From contig NZ_OBMT01000005.1 in the NCBI RefSeq assembly GCF_900217815.1, forward strand, positions 124,001-188,000: 64,000 bases of DNA. Direction: 5' to 3'. Each line of letters opens with the position of its first letter. Positions within the stretch are counted from its first letter, which is position 1. The stretch is from Rhodobacter maris (GTDB lineage: Bacteria; Pseudomonadota; Alphaproteobacteria; Rhodobacterales; Rhodobacteraceae). A model generated the notes under the pieces. It made no database searches, had not been told where the DNA came from, and worked only from the letters and a program-made list of their open reading frames with translations. Positions 36,363 through 43,983 of this stretch are shown here, piece after piece. A program made the position numbers and the translations under genes.

Positions 36363-36363
36363 G

Positions 36364-36657
36364 TCACACCGGCATCCGCAGGATTTCCTGATAGGCCTCG
36401 ACGACCTTGTTGCGCACGGTGACCGCGGTCTCGACCGCAAGCTCGGTCTGCGCGAGCGCCTGCACCAGCGCATGCGGGTCGGCATTGCCGAGCATCGCGG
36501 ATTTCGCGGTTTCCTCGCTTTGGTTCATCGTGTCGAGGAAGCTCGTGGCGAGATTGCCAAGCGCGCCCTGATCAGACGAACCGGAGCCGGCCTGCGGCGC
36601 GGCGGCAGAACGCGCCCGGGTATATCCCAGGGCGGCGGCAGAAGATTTAATGTCCAT
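36364..36657 (-). CDS. fliE: Hook-basal body protein FliE
   Basis: FliE joins the MS ring to the rod. The 97-residue protein has the family pattern ALGNLATSFLDTMNQSEETA and DPHALVQALAQTELAVETAVTVRNKVVEAY, ending EILRMPV. The position between flgC and fliQ matches many flagellar operons. Confidence 0.95.
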   Translation of the reverse strand: MDIKSSAAALGYTRARSAAAPQAGSGSSDQGALGNLATSFLDTMNQSEETAKSAMLGNADPHALVQALAQTELAVETAVTVRNKVVEAYQEILRMPV

Positions 36658-36676
36658 TCTGGACCTCCTTCAGGTT

Positions 36677-37069
36677 TCAACGACGCAGCAGATCGAGCAG
36701 AGCGGCAGACATCTGCCGGGTCTGGTCGAACATCTTGAGGTTCGCCTCGTAACTGCGTTGCGCTTCGCGCGCGTCTGCGATTTCGACCACCAGATCGACG
36801 TTCGAGCCGTCGTAGTAGCCGTTGTCATCGGCCAGAGGGCTGTTGGGATCGTAGATCCGGGCCAGATCCTTCTGGTCGAGCTGCACGGGGCCGAGTTGCA
36901 CCTCGGTCGCTCCGTTTTCTTGCGACACCACTTCCTCGAAGCTGGTCAGCTTCCGGTGGTAACCGGGGGTGTCGACGTTCGCGATGTTTTCCGACACATG
37001 GCGCAGGCGCATCGACTGCGCCTTGAGGCCGGAAGCGGAAACCGAAAGGGTATTGGTGAAATCGCCCAT
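36677..37069 (-). CDS. flgC: Proximal rod protein FlgC
   Basis: FlgC is a proximal rod subunit. The 130-residue protein has the N-terminal SVSASGLKAQSMRLRHVSEN and IANVDTPGYHRKLTSF, YDPNSPLADDNGYYDGSNVD, and the C-terminal EIADAREAQRSYEANLKMFD. It lies 5 bp after flgB and 19 bp before fliE. Confidence 0.96.
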   Translation of the reverse strand: MGDFTNTLSVSASGLKAQSMRLRHVSENIANVDTPGYHRKLTSFEEVVSQENGATEVQLGPVQLDQKDLARIYDPNSPLADDNGYYDGSNVDLVVEIADAREAQRSYEANLKMFDQTRQMSAALLDLLRR

Positions 37070-37074
37070 CTGCC

Positions 37075-37461
37075 TCAGCTCCGGCCAAGGCTGGAGCGCA
37101 GGATGCCCAGCGAGGATTTGTAGATCGCAAGCGCAAGATCGTGCTGGCGCTTCGTATTCGCCGCATCGACCATCTCATCTTCGATCGAGACGTTGTTGCC
37201 ATCCGGCGAAGCGGCACCGGTCTGCTCGCTTTCGGTCACTTCAACACTGTAATGGCCGTCGGCGCCGAGATGGCCCGAGCGGGTCGCGCGCATGGCTTCG
37301 CCATGATCGCTGCGATAGGTATCTTCGAAAGAGGCAACCTCGCGCGAGCGATACCCGGGAGTATCGGCATTGGCGATATTCGTTGCAATCGCACTTTCGC
37401 GCAGGGCGGCTGTTTGCGCCATGGACTGCGCCATCTGGAAGACTTCGAGTTTTTCGAACAT
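37075..37461 (-). CDS. flgB: Proximal rod protein FlgB
   Basis: FlgB is the first rod subunit. The 128-residue protein starts MFEKLEVFQMAQSMAQTAAL, with IATNIANADTPGYRSREVAS, and has GNNVSIEDEMVDAANTKRQH followed by DLALAIYKSSLGILRSSLG. It is the first gene of the operon flgB-flgC-fliE-fliQ-flgF-flgG-flgA-flgH-fliL and divergent from fliI. The promoter must lie in the 112-bp gap to fliI. Confidence 0.96.
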   Translation of the reverse strand: MFEKLEVFQMAQSMAQTAALRESAIATNIANADTPGYRSREVASFEDTYRSDHGEAMRATRSGHLGADGHYSVEVTESEQTGAASPDGNNVSIEDEMVDAANTKRQHDLALAIYKSSLGILRSSLGRS

Positions 37462-37573
37462 CGGGGTTTCTCCTCCGAGCTATCAACCAAGGATTAAGGG
37501 AGAATCGTTTAAAAACAGTTTCGAGAAGACGGGCATGGAGAGATGTCCGAAACCATAAGCTTGGGAGGCCAGA

Positions 37574-38896
37574 ATGGCGCTTGGCGGTTTGGAGATGTTG
37601 CAGGCGGAAATCGCCGAGGTGGGCGCGGTGCATCCGGTCGGGCGTGTGTTCGAGGTCGGGCAGGGCACGATTTCGGTGAGCGGACTGACGACGCGCGCGA
37701 CATTGGGGGACCGCGCGCAGATCCACACGCGCGCGAGCGGGCTTTTCGATGCCGAGGTGATTGCGCTCAGCCGCGGGGGCGTCACGCTTCTGGCCGATGG
37801 CGCGGTAGAAGGTATCGCGATCGGCGACCGGGTGGAAATTCTGGGCCAGGCGGGCATTGCCCCCGATGATTCCTGGGTCGGACGCATCGTCGATCCGTTT
37901 GGCCGCCCGCTCGATGGCCGCCCGCTCCTGCGCGGCCCGCTCGAGCGCAATGTGCGTGCGGCGCCGCCAGCTGCCGCCACCCGCGGCCGACTCGGCGGCC
38001 GGGTCGAAACCGGGCTCGATGTTTTCAACACGCTGCTTCCGCTTGTACAGGGGCAACGGATCGGCCTCTTTGCGGGGTCGGGCGTCGGCAAATCCTCGTT
38101 GCTTGCGAAATTCGCCAAGGGGGTACAGGCCGATGTGGTGGTGATCGCGCTCATCGGTGAACGGGGCCGCGAACTGCGCGAATTCGTCGAGAAGACGATG
38201 GGCGCAGAGGGGATGGCGCGGGCTGTGATTGTTGCGGCAACCTCCGACCAGTCGCCGCTGGTGCGCCGCCGCTGCGGCTGGGCCGCGATGTCGGTGGCCG
38301 AGCATTTCCGCGATCAGGGCAAGCATGTGCTGTTTCTGGCCGACAGTGTCACCCGCTTTGCCGAGGCGCATCGGGAAGTGGCGCTCGCCGGGGGCGAACC
38401 GCCGAGCCTGCGCGGTTATCCGCCCTCGACCGCGCATCAGATCATGTCGCTCGCCGAACGCTCTGGTCCCGGCCCCGAGGGCACGGGCGCGATCACTGCC
38501 GTCTTCTCGGTGCTGGTTGCGGGGTCGGACATGGAAGAGCCGGTAGCCGATATTCTGCGCGGCACGCTCGACGGTCACGTTGTGCTGGATCGCGCCATTG
38601 CCGAACGGGGGCGCTTTCCGGCCATCGACCTATTGCGCTCGGTCTCGCGCTCGCTCCCCGATGCGGCGAGCCCGGCCGAAAATGCGCTCATATCAAAGGC
38701 GCGCAAGCTTCTGGGGGCCTATGACCGGGCCGAGATGATGATCCAGGCCGGGCTCTATGCGAATGGCAGCGATCCGGTTGTTGATGCGGCGATCCGGGTC
38801 TGGCCCGCATTGGATGCCTTCATCGCGCAAGACGCGCCCGATCGGGTCGCAGCGAGTTTCTCGCGGCTTGCCAAGGCGCTTTCCGGCGCGGGCTGA
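37574..38896 (+). CDS. fliI: Flagellar export ATPase FliI
   Basis: FliI powers flagellar type III export. The 440-residue protein resembles F1-ATPase beta. It has Walker A GLFAGSGVGKSSLLAKFAKG (residues ~164-183), GERGRELREF, Walker B HVLFLADSVTRFAEAHREVA, and the SLRGYPPSTAHQIMSLAERS segment. Its regulator FliH is encoded separately at 45630. It is a single gene followed by a terminator and divergent from flgB. Confidence 0.97.
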   Translation: MALGGLEMLQAEIAEVGAVHPVGRVFEVGQGTISVSGLTTRATLGDRAQIHTRASGLFDAEVIALSRGGVTLLADGAVEGIAIGDRVEILGQAGIAPDDSWVGRIVDPFGRPLDGRPLLRGPLERNVRAAPPAAATRGRLGGRVETGLDVFNTLLPLVQGQRIGLFAGSGVGKSSLLAKFAKGVQADVVVIALIGERGRELREFVEKTMGAEGMARAVIVAATSDQSPLVRRRCGWAAMSVAEHFRDQGKHVLFLADSVTRFAEAHREVALAGGEPPSLRGYPPSTAHQIMSLAERSGPGPEGTGAITAVFSVLVAGSDMEEPVADILRGTLDGHVVLDRAIAERGRFPAIDLLRSVSRSLPDAASPAENALISKARKLLGAYDRAEMMIQAGLYANGSDPVVDAAIRVWPALDAFIAQDAPDRVAASFSRLAKALSGAG

Positions 38897-38924
38897 GCCC
38901 CTCGCTCGCATCCCCCGAATGCAG

Positions 38925-38950
38925 AAGGCCCGGCGCTTGTGCCGGGCCTT
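38925..38950. terminator. Terminator after fliI
   Basis: AAGGCCCGGC-GCTTGT-GCCGGGCCTT, a 10-bp perfect stem in the 96-bp convergent gap between fliI and the 788-residue gene. Its symmetry suggests it serves both directions. Confidence 0.8.
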
Positions 38951-38992
38951 CGGTCTTTGAAGCGGAGCACGCTCTTGGCCCAAAGGCGGGGG

Positions 38993-41359
38993 TCACTTGT
39001 CGCGCAGATCTTCCATCAGCTTGGCAAAAGCGGCGCGTTCGGCTTCGCTGCGGGCCAGCAGATCGTTTGCCGCAGCGATTGGTCCGGGGGGTTGGGCCCC
39101 GGTAGCGTCGCTTGCAGCAGGTGCGGCGCCGTCTTCGAACAGAGCGAGAAAGCGCTTTTGCGTCTCCGAGCCGGCATCGGCGACATGGCGCCAGTCGCCG
39201 GCGCGCCAAGCGGCTTCGGTCTGGGAGGTGGTGTCGCCTGCCTCAGCGAAGGCTTGCTCGGCGCTGTCGTGCCGACCAAGGAGGCTGAGCGCCTCGCCCC
39301 GAAGCTGTGCGGCATTCTCGCCGTCGAGGCCGATCAGATGAGAATAGGCTGCCGCAGCGTCATGACCCGCCAATGCGGCGCGCGCCAGCGCAAGTCTTCC
39401 GCCCGGTGTGCCGCGGGTTTCGGGTGCGATCACCGTGCGCGCCGAGATCCAGAACCCGATCCGGGCAAGACGGTCGGCCAGCGCGACCTGGACCTCCGGG
39501 GCGATCTGTTCCGGGCTCCAGGCGTTGCGATGACGGAAAAAGGTTTCGATGAAGCGCTTGTCATCGGGGAGTTTCGCCTGCATCGCCACCAGATCGTTGC
39601 GGGTCCGCTCCCGCACCGCGTCCTCTTCAGGCGTATCCCAGAGCTCCAGCGCATGGAAGGCAGCGTCGAACTGCCCTGTCGAGCCCTCGCCCAGAATCGC
39701 GGCGCGTGTGAGTTGCGCGCCGAGCGGGCTGCCGCGCAACTGCAAAGCCAGCGCGCTTGCATTCTCCACATCGGCCTGGGCAATCGCGACTCCTTCGGAG
39801 AGTTTTGTCTCGATCGAGAGCGCCAGAGCCTCCGCGGCGGTCTCGTTGCCCGATTTCGCCACCCGGTCGAGCCGTTCGGTTGCGGTGGCAACCTTGCCCG
39901 CGGAAAGGTCGATCTGCGCATCGATCACATCAAGCGCGGTGGCTGTATTGACCGGTGCGCGCGCCAGCATCGAGCGGACCGTTGCGGCCACATCGGGCGC
40001 ACCGACCTCGATCAGCCGGGCGCTGAGCTGTGGCCCGATCAGGTTGCGGATGTCGCCCGGCAGCGCCGCGTAGGCGCGCACCACGGCCCCGAAATTGACC
40101 ATCGCCTTGGCCGGCGGTTCAGGAAGTGCGAGCAAAGCCCAGAGTGCGGCCTTGCCATTGCAGGAGATTTGCGCGCCGAATTCCGGCCGCGGCGGCGGCC
40201 GGTTGCCCTCGACCAGATCAGCCAGCGCCGCAATCCGCGGCGGAGTGTCCAGACCGAAGGCAGGATAGAGCGCATGCGCCTCGGCCCCGAATCCGAGCGC
40301 GATATAGATCTGCGCAAGATGTTCGAGCGACTCGGCACGCGGCTTGTCGAATTCCTCAAGCAGGTCGCGGCGGGCCTCGGAAATCTGCTGCGCCGGGGGC
40401 GCCTCGCTGAGCCAGGATTGCAGGTCATAACCGCGATCGGAGGGGCAGCTGTGACCGAGTTCGGTGAGGCGGGACGCATCGAAAAGTGCGGCCATGTCGC
40501 GGTCGATCACCGTTTCGGATTGCAGTGCAAGCCCTTCCTCTTTCGGCGCAGCGCTCGGGTGTCCGGTCGCATCGCCGCCCTGCGTCGCAGCTGCATGGGA
40601 GGTGTCCGGCGCATGTTCGGCGGCGAGTTCTGCCGTCGGTGCGGGGCCGTCATGCGTTGCCTCGTGCGCGGGTGCATCGGCCGGCATCTGCATGGTGATC
40701 AGCCCCTGCGAGGCCGCGCGGCCAAGCTGGTCGATCAGCGCGAGTTCGGCGGCGTTGATGCGCGGATCAGGTGCGACGAGACGCGTGAACTCCGGGCTGG
40801 GCTCGGGCGGGGGCGCTGGCTTCGGCGCCACCTCGGCGGTGATCCCCTCCCCAGCGTCGCCCGGAGGCGGGCCCGGCTGCGGCGCGGCCGGACGACCGGC
40901 CCAGTAGAGGTCGAGATAGCCCTGATTCGGCTCCGGCCGGTAGGAGCGCGCCGGAGGCACCGGGCCGGGCTGCATTCCCGCGGCGGCGATCGGCGTCGTA
41001 TCGGCGCCGTCGGCAATGTCGATCACCACCGCGCCGATCGGCAGCTGGAACGATTCGAGATGCACCTCGGGCCCGGTCTCGATGAAGACCGAGCGTTCGT
41101 CGAGATCGGCGGAAACCGCGCGGATCCGGTCCTTCGGGATCAGCCGGAACACATTGGCCAGATCGAAGCGCCGCGGCGTCTCGGTCTCAAGCCGGTAACC
41201 GCCCTCGACACGTTCGGTACGCCAGCCGGTACCGGGCGGAAACATGAAGACGAGCCGCGAGAACCCGTCATGCTCGCCCGAGCGCACATCGATCTGCTGG
41301 GCTACGCCCGGGCTGGCCAGTGCCAGAAGCCCGGCCAGAAAAAGGGCAAGTAACCTCAT
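38993..41359 (-). CDS. Large periplasmic protein of the motor operon (not assigned)
   Basis: A 788-residue exported protein that I cannot assign to a named family. It has a signal peptide (LLALFLAGLLALASPGVAQQ). An AMIN-like beta domain at ~22-115 has SRLVFMFPPGTGWRTE, DLANVFRLIPKDRI and GAVVIDIADG. A Pro/Ala/His-rich linker lies at ~120-285. A long alpha-helical, TPR-like part at ~290-780 has SLEHLAQIYIALGFGAEAHA, FDAAFHALELWDTPEE and EALSLLGRHDSAEQAF. Its start overlaps the motA stop by 4 bp, so it is co-translated with the stator. A role in stator function or as a MotC-like periplasmic partner is inference. Confidence 0.8.
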   Translation of the reverse strand: MRLLALFLAGLLALASPGVAQQIDVRSGEHDGFSRLVFMFPPGTGWRTERVEGGYRLETETPRRFDLANVFRLIPKDRIRAVSADLDERSVFIETGPEVHLESFQLPIGAVVIDIADGADTTPIAAAGMQPGPVPPARSYRPEPNQGYLDLYWAGRPAAPQPGPPPGDAGEGITAEVAPKPAPPPEPSPEFTRLVAPDPRINAAELALIDQLGRAASQGLITMQMPADAPAHEATHDGPAPTAELAAEHAPDTSHAAATQGGDATGHPSAAPKEEGLALQSETVIDRDMAALFDASRLTELGHSCPSDRGYDLQSWLSEAPPAQQISEARRDLLEEFDKPRAESLEHLAQIYIALGFGAEAHALYPAFGLDTPPRIAALADLVEGNRPPPRPEFGAQISCNGKAALWALLALPEPPAKAMVNFGAVVRAYAALPGDIRNLIGPQLSARLIEVGAPDVAATVRSMLARAPVNTATALDVIDAQIDLSAGKVATATERLDRVAKSGNETAAEALALSIETKLSEGVAIAQADVENASALALQLRGSPLGAQLTRAAILGEGSTGQFDAAFHALELWDTPEEDAVRERTRNDLVAMQAKLPDDKRFIETFFRHRNAWSPEQIAPEVQVALADRLARIGFWISARTVIAPETRGTPGGRLALARAALAGHDAAAAYSHLIGLDGENAAQLRGEALSLLGRHDSAEQAFAEAGDTTSQTEAAWRAGDWRHVADAGSETQKRFLALFEDGAAPAASDATGAQPPGPIAAANDLLARSEAERAAFAKLMEDLRDK

Positions 41360-42225
41360 GCCGCCTCCGATTTGACCGCCTTGAGCGCCTCTTCGAGATC
41401 CGCGAAGCTCGGCCGGATGTGATGGGGCGTGTTCTGGCGGCCGACCTCGATGCAGATGTTGGTGGCGTGGTTGTGCAGGTTGGCCACCAGCACTTCGCGG
41501 ATCAGCTTGTAGAAATGAGCGTCTTCCGTCACTACGCCGCCGATGCGCGAGGCGAAGGGGGCGACAAAGCCATAGGCGAGGAACACGCCAAGGAACGTCC
41601 CGACGAGTGCGTGGCCGATCATTGCGCCAAGGATCTCCGGCGGCTGGTCGATCGAGCCCATGGTCTTGATCACGCCGAGCACGGCGGCCACGATGCCGAG
41701 CGCGGGGAGCGCATCCGCAACGGTCTGGATCGCGTGGCTCGAATGCATCGCGTGGTGAAAGTTCGCCTCAAGTTGCTTTTCGAGCACTTCTTCGACCTGA
41801 TGGGGGTCGTCGTAGTTCATCGAGGCCGAGCGCATCGTGTCGCAGATCATCTCGACCGCTTCATGATCCGCCACGATCTTCGGATATTTGCCGAAAATGC
41901 TCGAATTGTGCGGATCTTCGATGTGCTCTTCGATCGCCACCGGGTTCTGCCGCGCGAGCCGGATCAGTTCGAACATCAGGCACAGCAGGTCACGATAATC
42001 GGCAGGCTTCCATTTCGCGCCCTTGAACACCTTGCCGACATCCTTGACCGTATGCTTGATCGAGGGAAGGTCGTTGGCCAGCACGAAGGAGCCGAGTGCG
42101 GCGCCTCCGATGGTGATCATCTCGAAGGGCAGCGCCTCGATCACCGGCCCCATCTCGCCGCCGCCGCCGACATACCCGCCAAACACCATCGCGAAGATGA
42201 TCACAATCCCGACAATGCCGATCAT
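41356..42225 (-). CDS. motA: Flagellar motor stator protein MotA
   Basis: MotA forms the ion-conducting stator with MotB. The 289-residue protein has four hydrophobic segments: IGIVGIVIIFAMVFGGYV, MITIGGAALGSFVLA, LPALGIVAAVLGVIKTMG and GALVGTFLGVFLAYGFVAP. The cytoplasmic loop between helices 2 and 3 interacts with FliG. It lies downstream of the MotE-like gene and overlaps the 788-residue gene. motB is missing from the operon and from the window, so it must be elsewhere. A GGAGAACGG site precedes the ATG. Confidence 0.95.
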   Translation of the reverse strand: MIGIVGIVIIFAMVFGGYVGGGGEMGPVIEALPFEMITIGGAALGSFVLANDLPSIKHTVKDVGKVFKGAKWKPADYRDLLCLMFELIRLARQNPVAIEEHIEDPHNSSIFGKYPKIVADHEAVEMICDTMRSASMNYDDPHQVEEVLEKQLEANFHHAMHSSHAIQTVADALPALGIVAAVLGVIKTMGSIDQPPEILGAMIGHALVGTFLGVFLAYGFVAPFASRIGGVVTEDAHFYKLIREVLVANLHNHATNICIEVGRQNTPHHIRPSFADLEEALKAVKSEAA

Positions 42226-42249
42226 ATCCGTTCTCCATTGACCCGGAGC

Positions 42250-42264
42250 AACTCTGTCAGAGTT
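42250..42264. promoter_or_regulatory. 15-bp palindrome upstream of motA
   Basis: AACTCTG-T-CAGAGTT, a perfect 7-bp inverted repeat with a 1-nt centre, 25 bp before the motA start in the 61-bp gap after the MotE-like gene. The geometry suits a dimeric regulator site; the tiny loop makes an RNA hairpin less likely. The regulator is unknown. Confidence 0.4.
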
Positions 42265-42286
42265 GGATTAACAAAGTTTCTGCGTC

Positions 42287-42943
42287 TCATTGCTGCGGCG
42301 CGCCGGCGTTGCGGCCCGCCATGATCACCGAAATCGAATAGGCGACCTGCGGATCGAGCGCCGACATGACCGCGGCAGAGGCATCAGGCCGCATGCGGCT
42401 GAGAAAACCGGCGGCAAAATCGGGCGCCATCGCCGAAAAGAGCGGTGCCGCCTCTTTCGGCTTCATGTTCTCGTAAACGGTGACAAGCCGTGACACATCC
42501 TTGTCAGCCGCCTCGTCGGCGATTGTCACGGTCTTGGCAAGGTTTTGCTCCGCCTCGACAAGCGAGGCAAGCCGCTGCTCGATTCGCTTCTCCGCGAGCC
42601 CGATCGCCTGCGAGCGGTCGGTCAGAAGCTGTTCGCGCTCGGCGAGCTTCTGTTCCCGCGCCTGCACTTCCTGCAGCATCATCAGAACTCCCGGTTCGGT
42701 GACGCAATCTGCCCCCGCTGAGGGTTCGGCGGAATGGGCTGATTCCGAGCCGGTGGCGAAGGCTTCGGCAATGCCGGAGCCAAAGCGGATCATCCCGGAG
42801 GTGGCGAAGAGCGTGGCAATCAACACCAGGCTGCCGCGGCCAAGACGGCGCCGGGCCTTGCGCGTCGGAGCCTTGGCAGGTGGTTTCGTGGATGCGCCCG
42901 ACGGCGCGGCCTTGCCGACGCGGGCCTCCTTGGCGGGTTTCAT
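42287..42943 (-). CDS. MotE-like protein (MgtE-N-type domain)
   Basis: A 218-residue protein with a basic cytoplasmic N-terminus (Lys/Arg/Pro-rich, 1-37) and one membrane helix (GSLVLIATLFATSGMIRFGS). A coiled coil follows (QEVQAREQKLAEREQLL, IGLAEKRIEQRLASLVEAEQ). The C-terminal domain KDVSRLVTVYENMKPKEAAP to AAVMSALDPQVAY resembles the MgtE intracellular N domain and FliG repeats. In Sinorhizobium, MotE is a chaperone for the stator protein MotC. The position before motA fits a motor role. The name is by similarity of layout, not proof. Confidence 0.7.
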   Translation of the reverse strand: MKPAKEARVGKAAPSGASTKPPAKAPTRKARRRLGRGSLVLIATLFATSGMIRFGSGIAEAFATGSESAHSAEPSAGADCVTEPGVLMMLQEVQAREQKLAEREQLLTDRSQAIGLAEKRIEQRLASLVEAEQNLAKTVTIADEAADKDVSRLVTVYENMKPKEAAPLFSAMAPDFAAGFLSRMRPDASAAVMSALDPQVAYSISVIMAGRNAGAPQQ

Positions 42944-43353
42944 TCCGCGGCCTCCAGATCCGAAGTGCGGCTGCGCCGGCGCAGCACGCGGGCGCGGCGC
43001 GGATCCGGTTCGACGGCGACCGGTGCAACCGGAGGCACTGGCGCCGGTGCCGGTGCGGGCGCGGCGGGGGCCGTGCGTTCCTGCATGGTCGCGATCAGAA
43101 GCTCGAGGCGCTGTGCGGCCTGTTCGGCGCGTTCGGTCAGCCCGCGCAGTTGCTCGGCCGAATTCGCCGAGGCGCCCTGCGCGCGGTTGAGCGCCTTGGT
43201 CATGTCGTCCACTTGCGCCGAGAGCACGGCAATTGCCCCGCCCATACCGTTTTCAAGCTGGTTGAAGCGTTTCAGACGGCTGCCCAGAACCATGCAATAG
43301 ATGGTGGCGCCCAGCGCCCCCAGCCCCATCAGAATATCGGCAATATACTGCAT
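42940..43353 (-). CDS. Small membrane coiled-coil protein of the motor operon
   Basis: A 137-residue protein with an N-terminal membrane helix (IADILMGLGALGATIYCMVL) and a cytoplasmic coiled coil (LNRAQGASANSAEQLRGLTE, RAEQAAQRLELLIATMQ). A Pro/Ala linker and a basic tail (RRARVLRRRSRTS) follow. It looks like the DUF6468-type proteins of alphaproteobacterial flagellar loci, but I am not certain of that family. It overlaps the MotE-like gene by 4 bp and sits 11 bp after fliL. Function unknown. Confidence 0.75.
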   Translation of the reverse strand: MQYIADILMGLGALGATIYCMVLGSRLKRFNQLENGMGGAIAVLSAQVDDMTKALNRAQGASANSAEQLRGLTERAEQAAQRLELLIATMQERTAPAAPAPAPAPVPPVAPVAVEPDPRRARVLRRRSRTSDLEAAE

Positions 43354-43364
43354 TTCCCACTCCC

Positions 43365-43859
43365 TCAGTTCATCACGAATTCAATAATGAGAAGATCGTT
43401 CACCCGGTTTTCCCCGACGACGACCTGGATCCGGCGCAGCATCTGTGCGCGCAGCCGCATCAGTGCGGACGGATCCTCAAGCTCGCGCAGCTCCACCGCG
43501 CGCAGGAAGCCGTTGAGCACATCCATCACCCGCGGCTTGAGCATTTCCACCTCCTGTTGGTAGGCGGTCGGCACCTCGAGTTGCGCGGCAAAGCGCAGGT
43601 GCCGGGCGTTGCCGGCGGCAAGCGACATCACCATCGGATCGAGCGGTACGAAAGCGACCTGCGGCATCGGCGGCCCCTCGGGGGGGGCCTCATGCGCGGC
43701 CGCTTCGCCCTCGGCCGGTGCCGGGGCAAGGATCAGCCCTGAATAAAGTGCATAAAATGCCCCGCCCCCGAACAGGAGCATCAGCACCAGCCCGATGATC
43801 AGGGGCAGTTTCGATTTTTTCTTTGGCGCTTCATCGCCTGCAGCATCCGTGTCGGCCAT
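43365..43859 (-). CDS. fliL: Flagellar basal-body protein FliL (second copy)
   Basis: The canonical FliL: 164 residues with a Lys-rich N-terminus, one helix (LPLIIGLVLMLLFGGGAFYA), a short Pro/Glu linker and a periplasmic domain (VAFVPLDPMVMSLA, HLRFAAQLEVP, MDVLNGFLRAVELRELEDPS, RRIQVVVGENRVNDLLIIEF). FliL assists stator function next to the MS ring. It is the first gene of the fliL-coiled coil-MotE-motA operon and divergent from fliF. Its closer match to the family makes it the likely main FliL. Confidence 0.92.
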   Translation of the reverse strand: MADTDAAGDEAPKKKSKLPLIIGLVLMLLFGGGAFYALYSGLILAPAPAEGEAAAHEAPPEGPPMPQVAFVPLDPMVMSLAAGNARHLRFAAQLEVPTAYQQEVEMLKPRVMDVLNGFLRAVELRELEDPSALMRLRAQMLRRIQVVVGENRVNDLLIIEFVMN

Positions 43860-43906
43860 GGCGGTTCCCGATTTCTTCGTTCTTCCTTCCTATAGCCCGG
43901 CACCCA

Positions 43907-43921
43907 CTAACCGATTGTTAA
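43907..43921. promoter_or_regulatory. CtrA-like box between fliL and fliF
   Basis: CTAA-CCGATTG-TTAA in the divergent fliL/fliF gap. It matches the CtrA consensus TTAA-N7-TTAA in seven of eight positions with exact spacing, at a place where early flagellar promoters are expected. Confidence 0.5.
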
Positions 43922-43983
43922 GGGCGATCGGAGAAAGATGCTCTCGACGACAGGGCAGAAAGCCCGCTCGATGGAGGTGCGTC

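Noticed and set aside
38939..41353. 804-codon plus-strand frame opposite the 788-residue motor-operon gene
   Set aside because: Antisense shadow. The minus-strand frame has a signal peptide, an overlap with motA and a regular fold pattern; this one has none.
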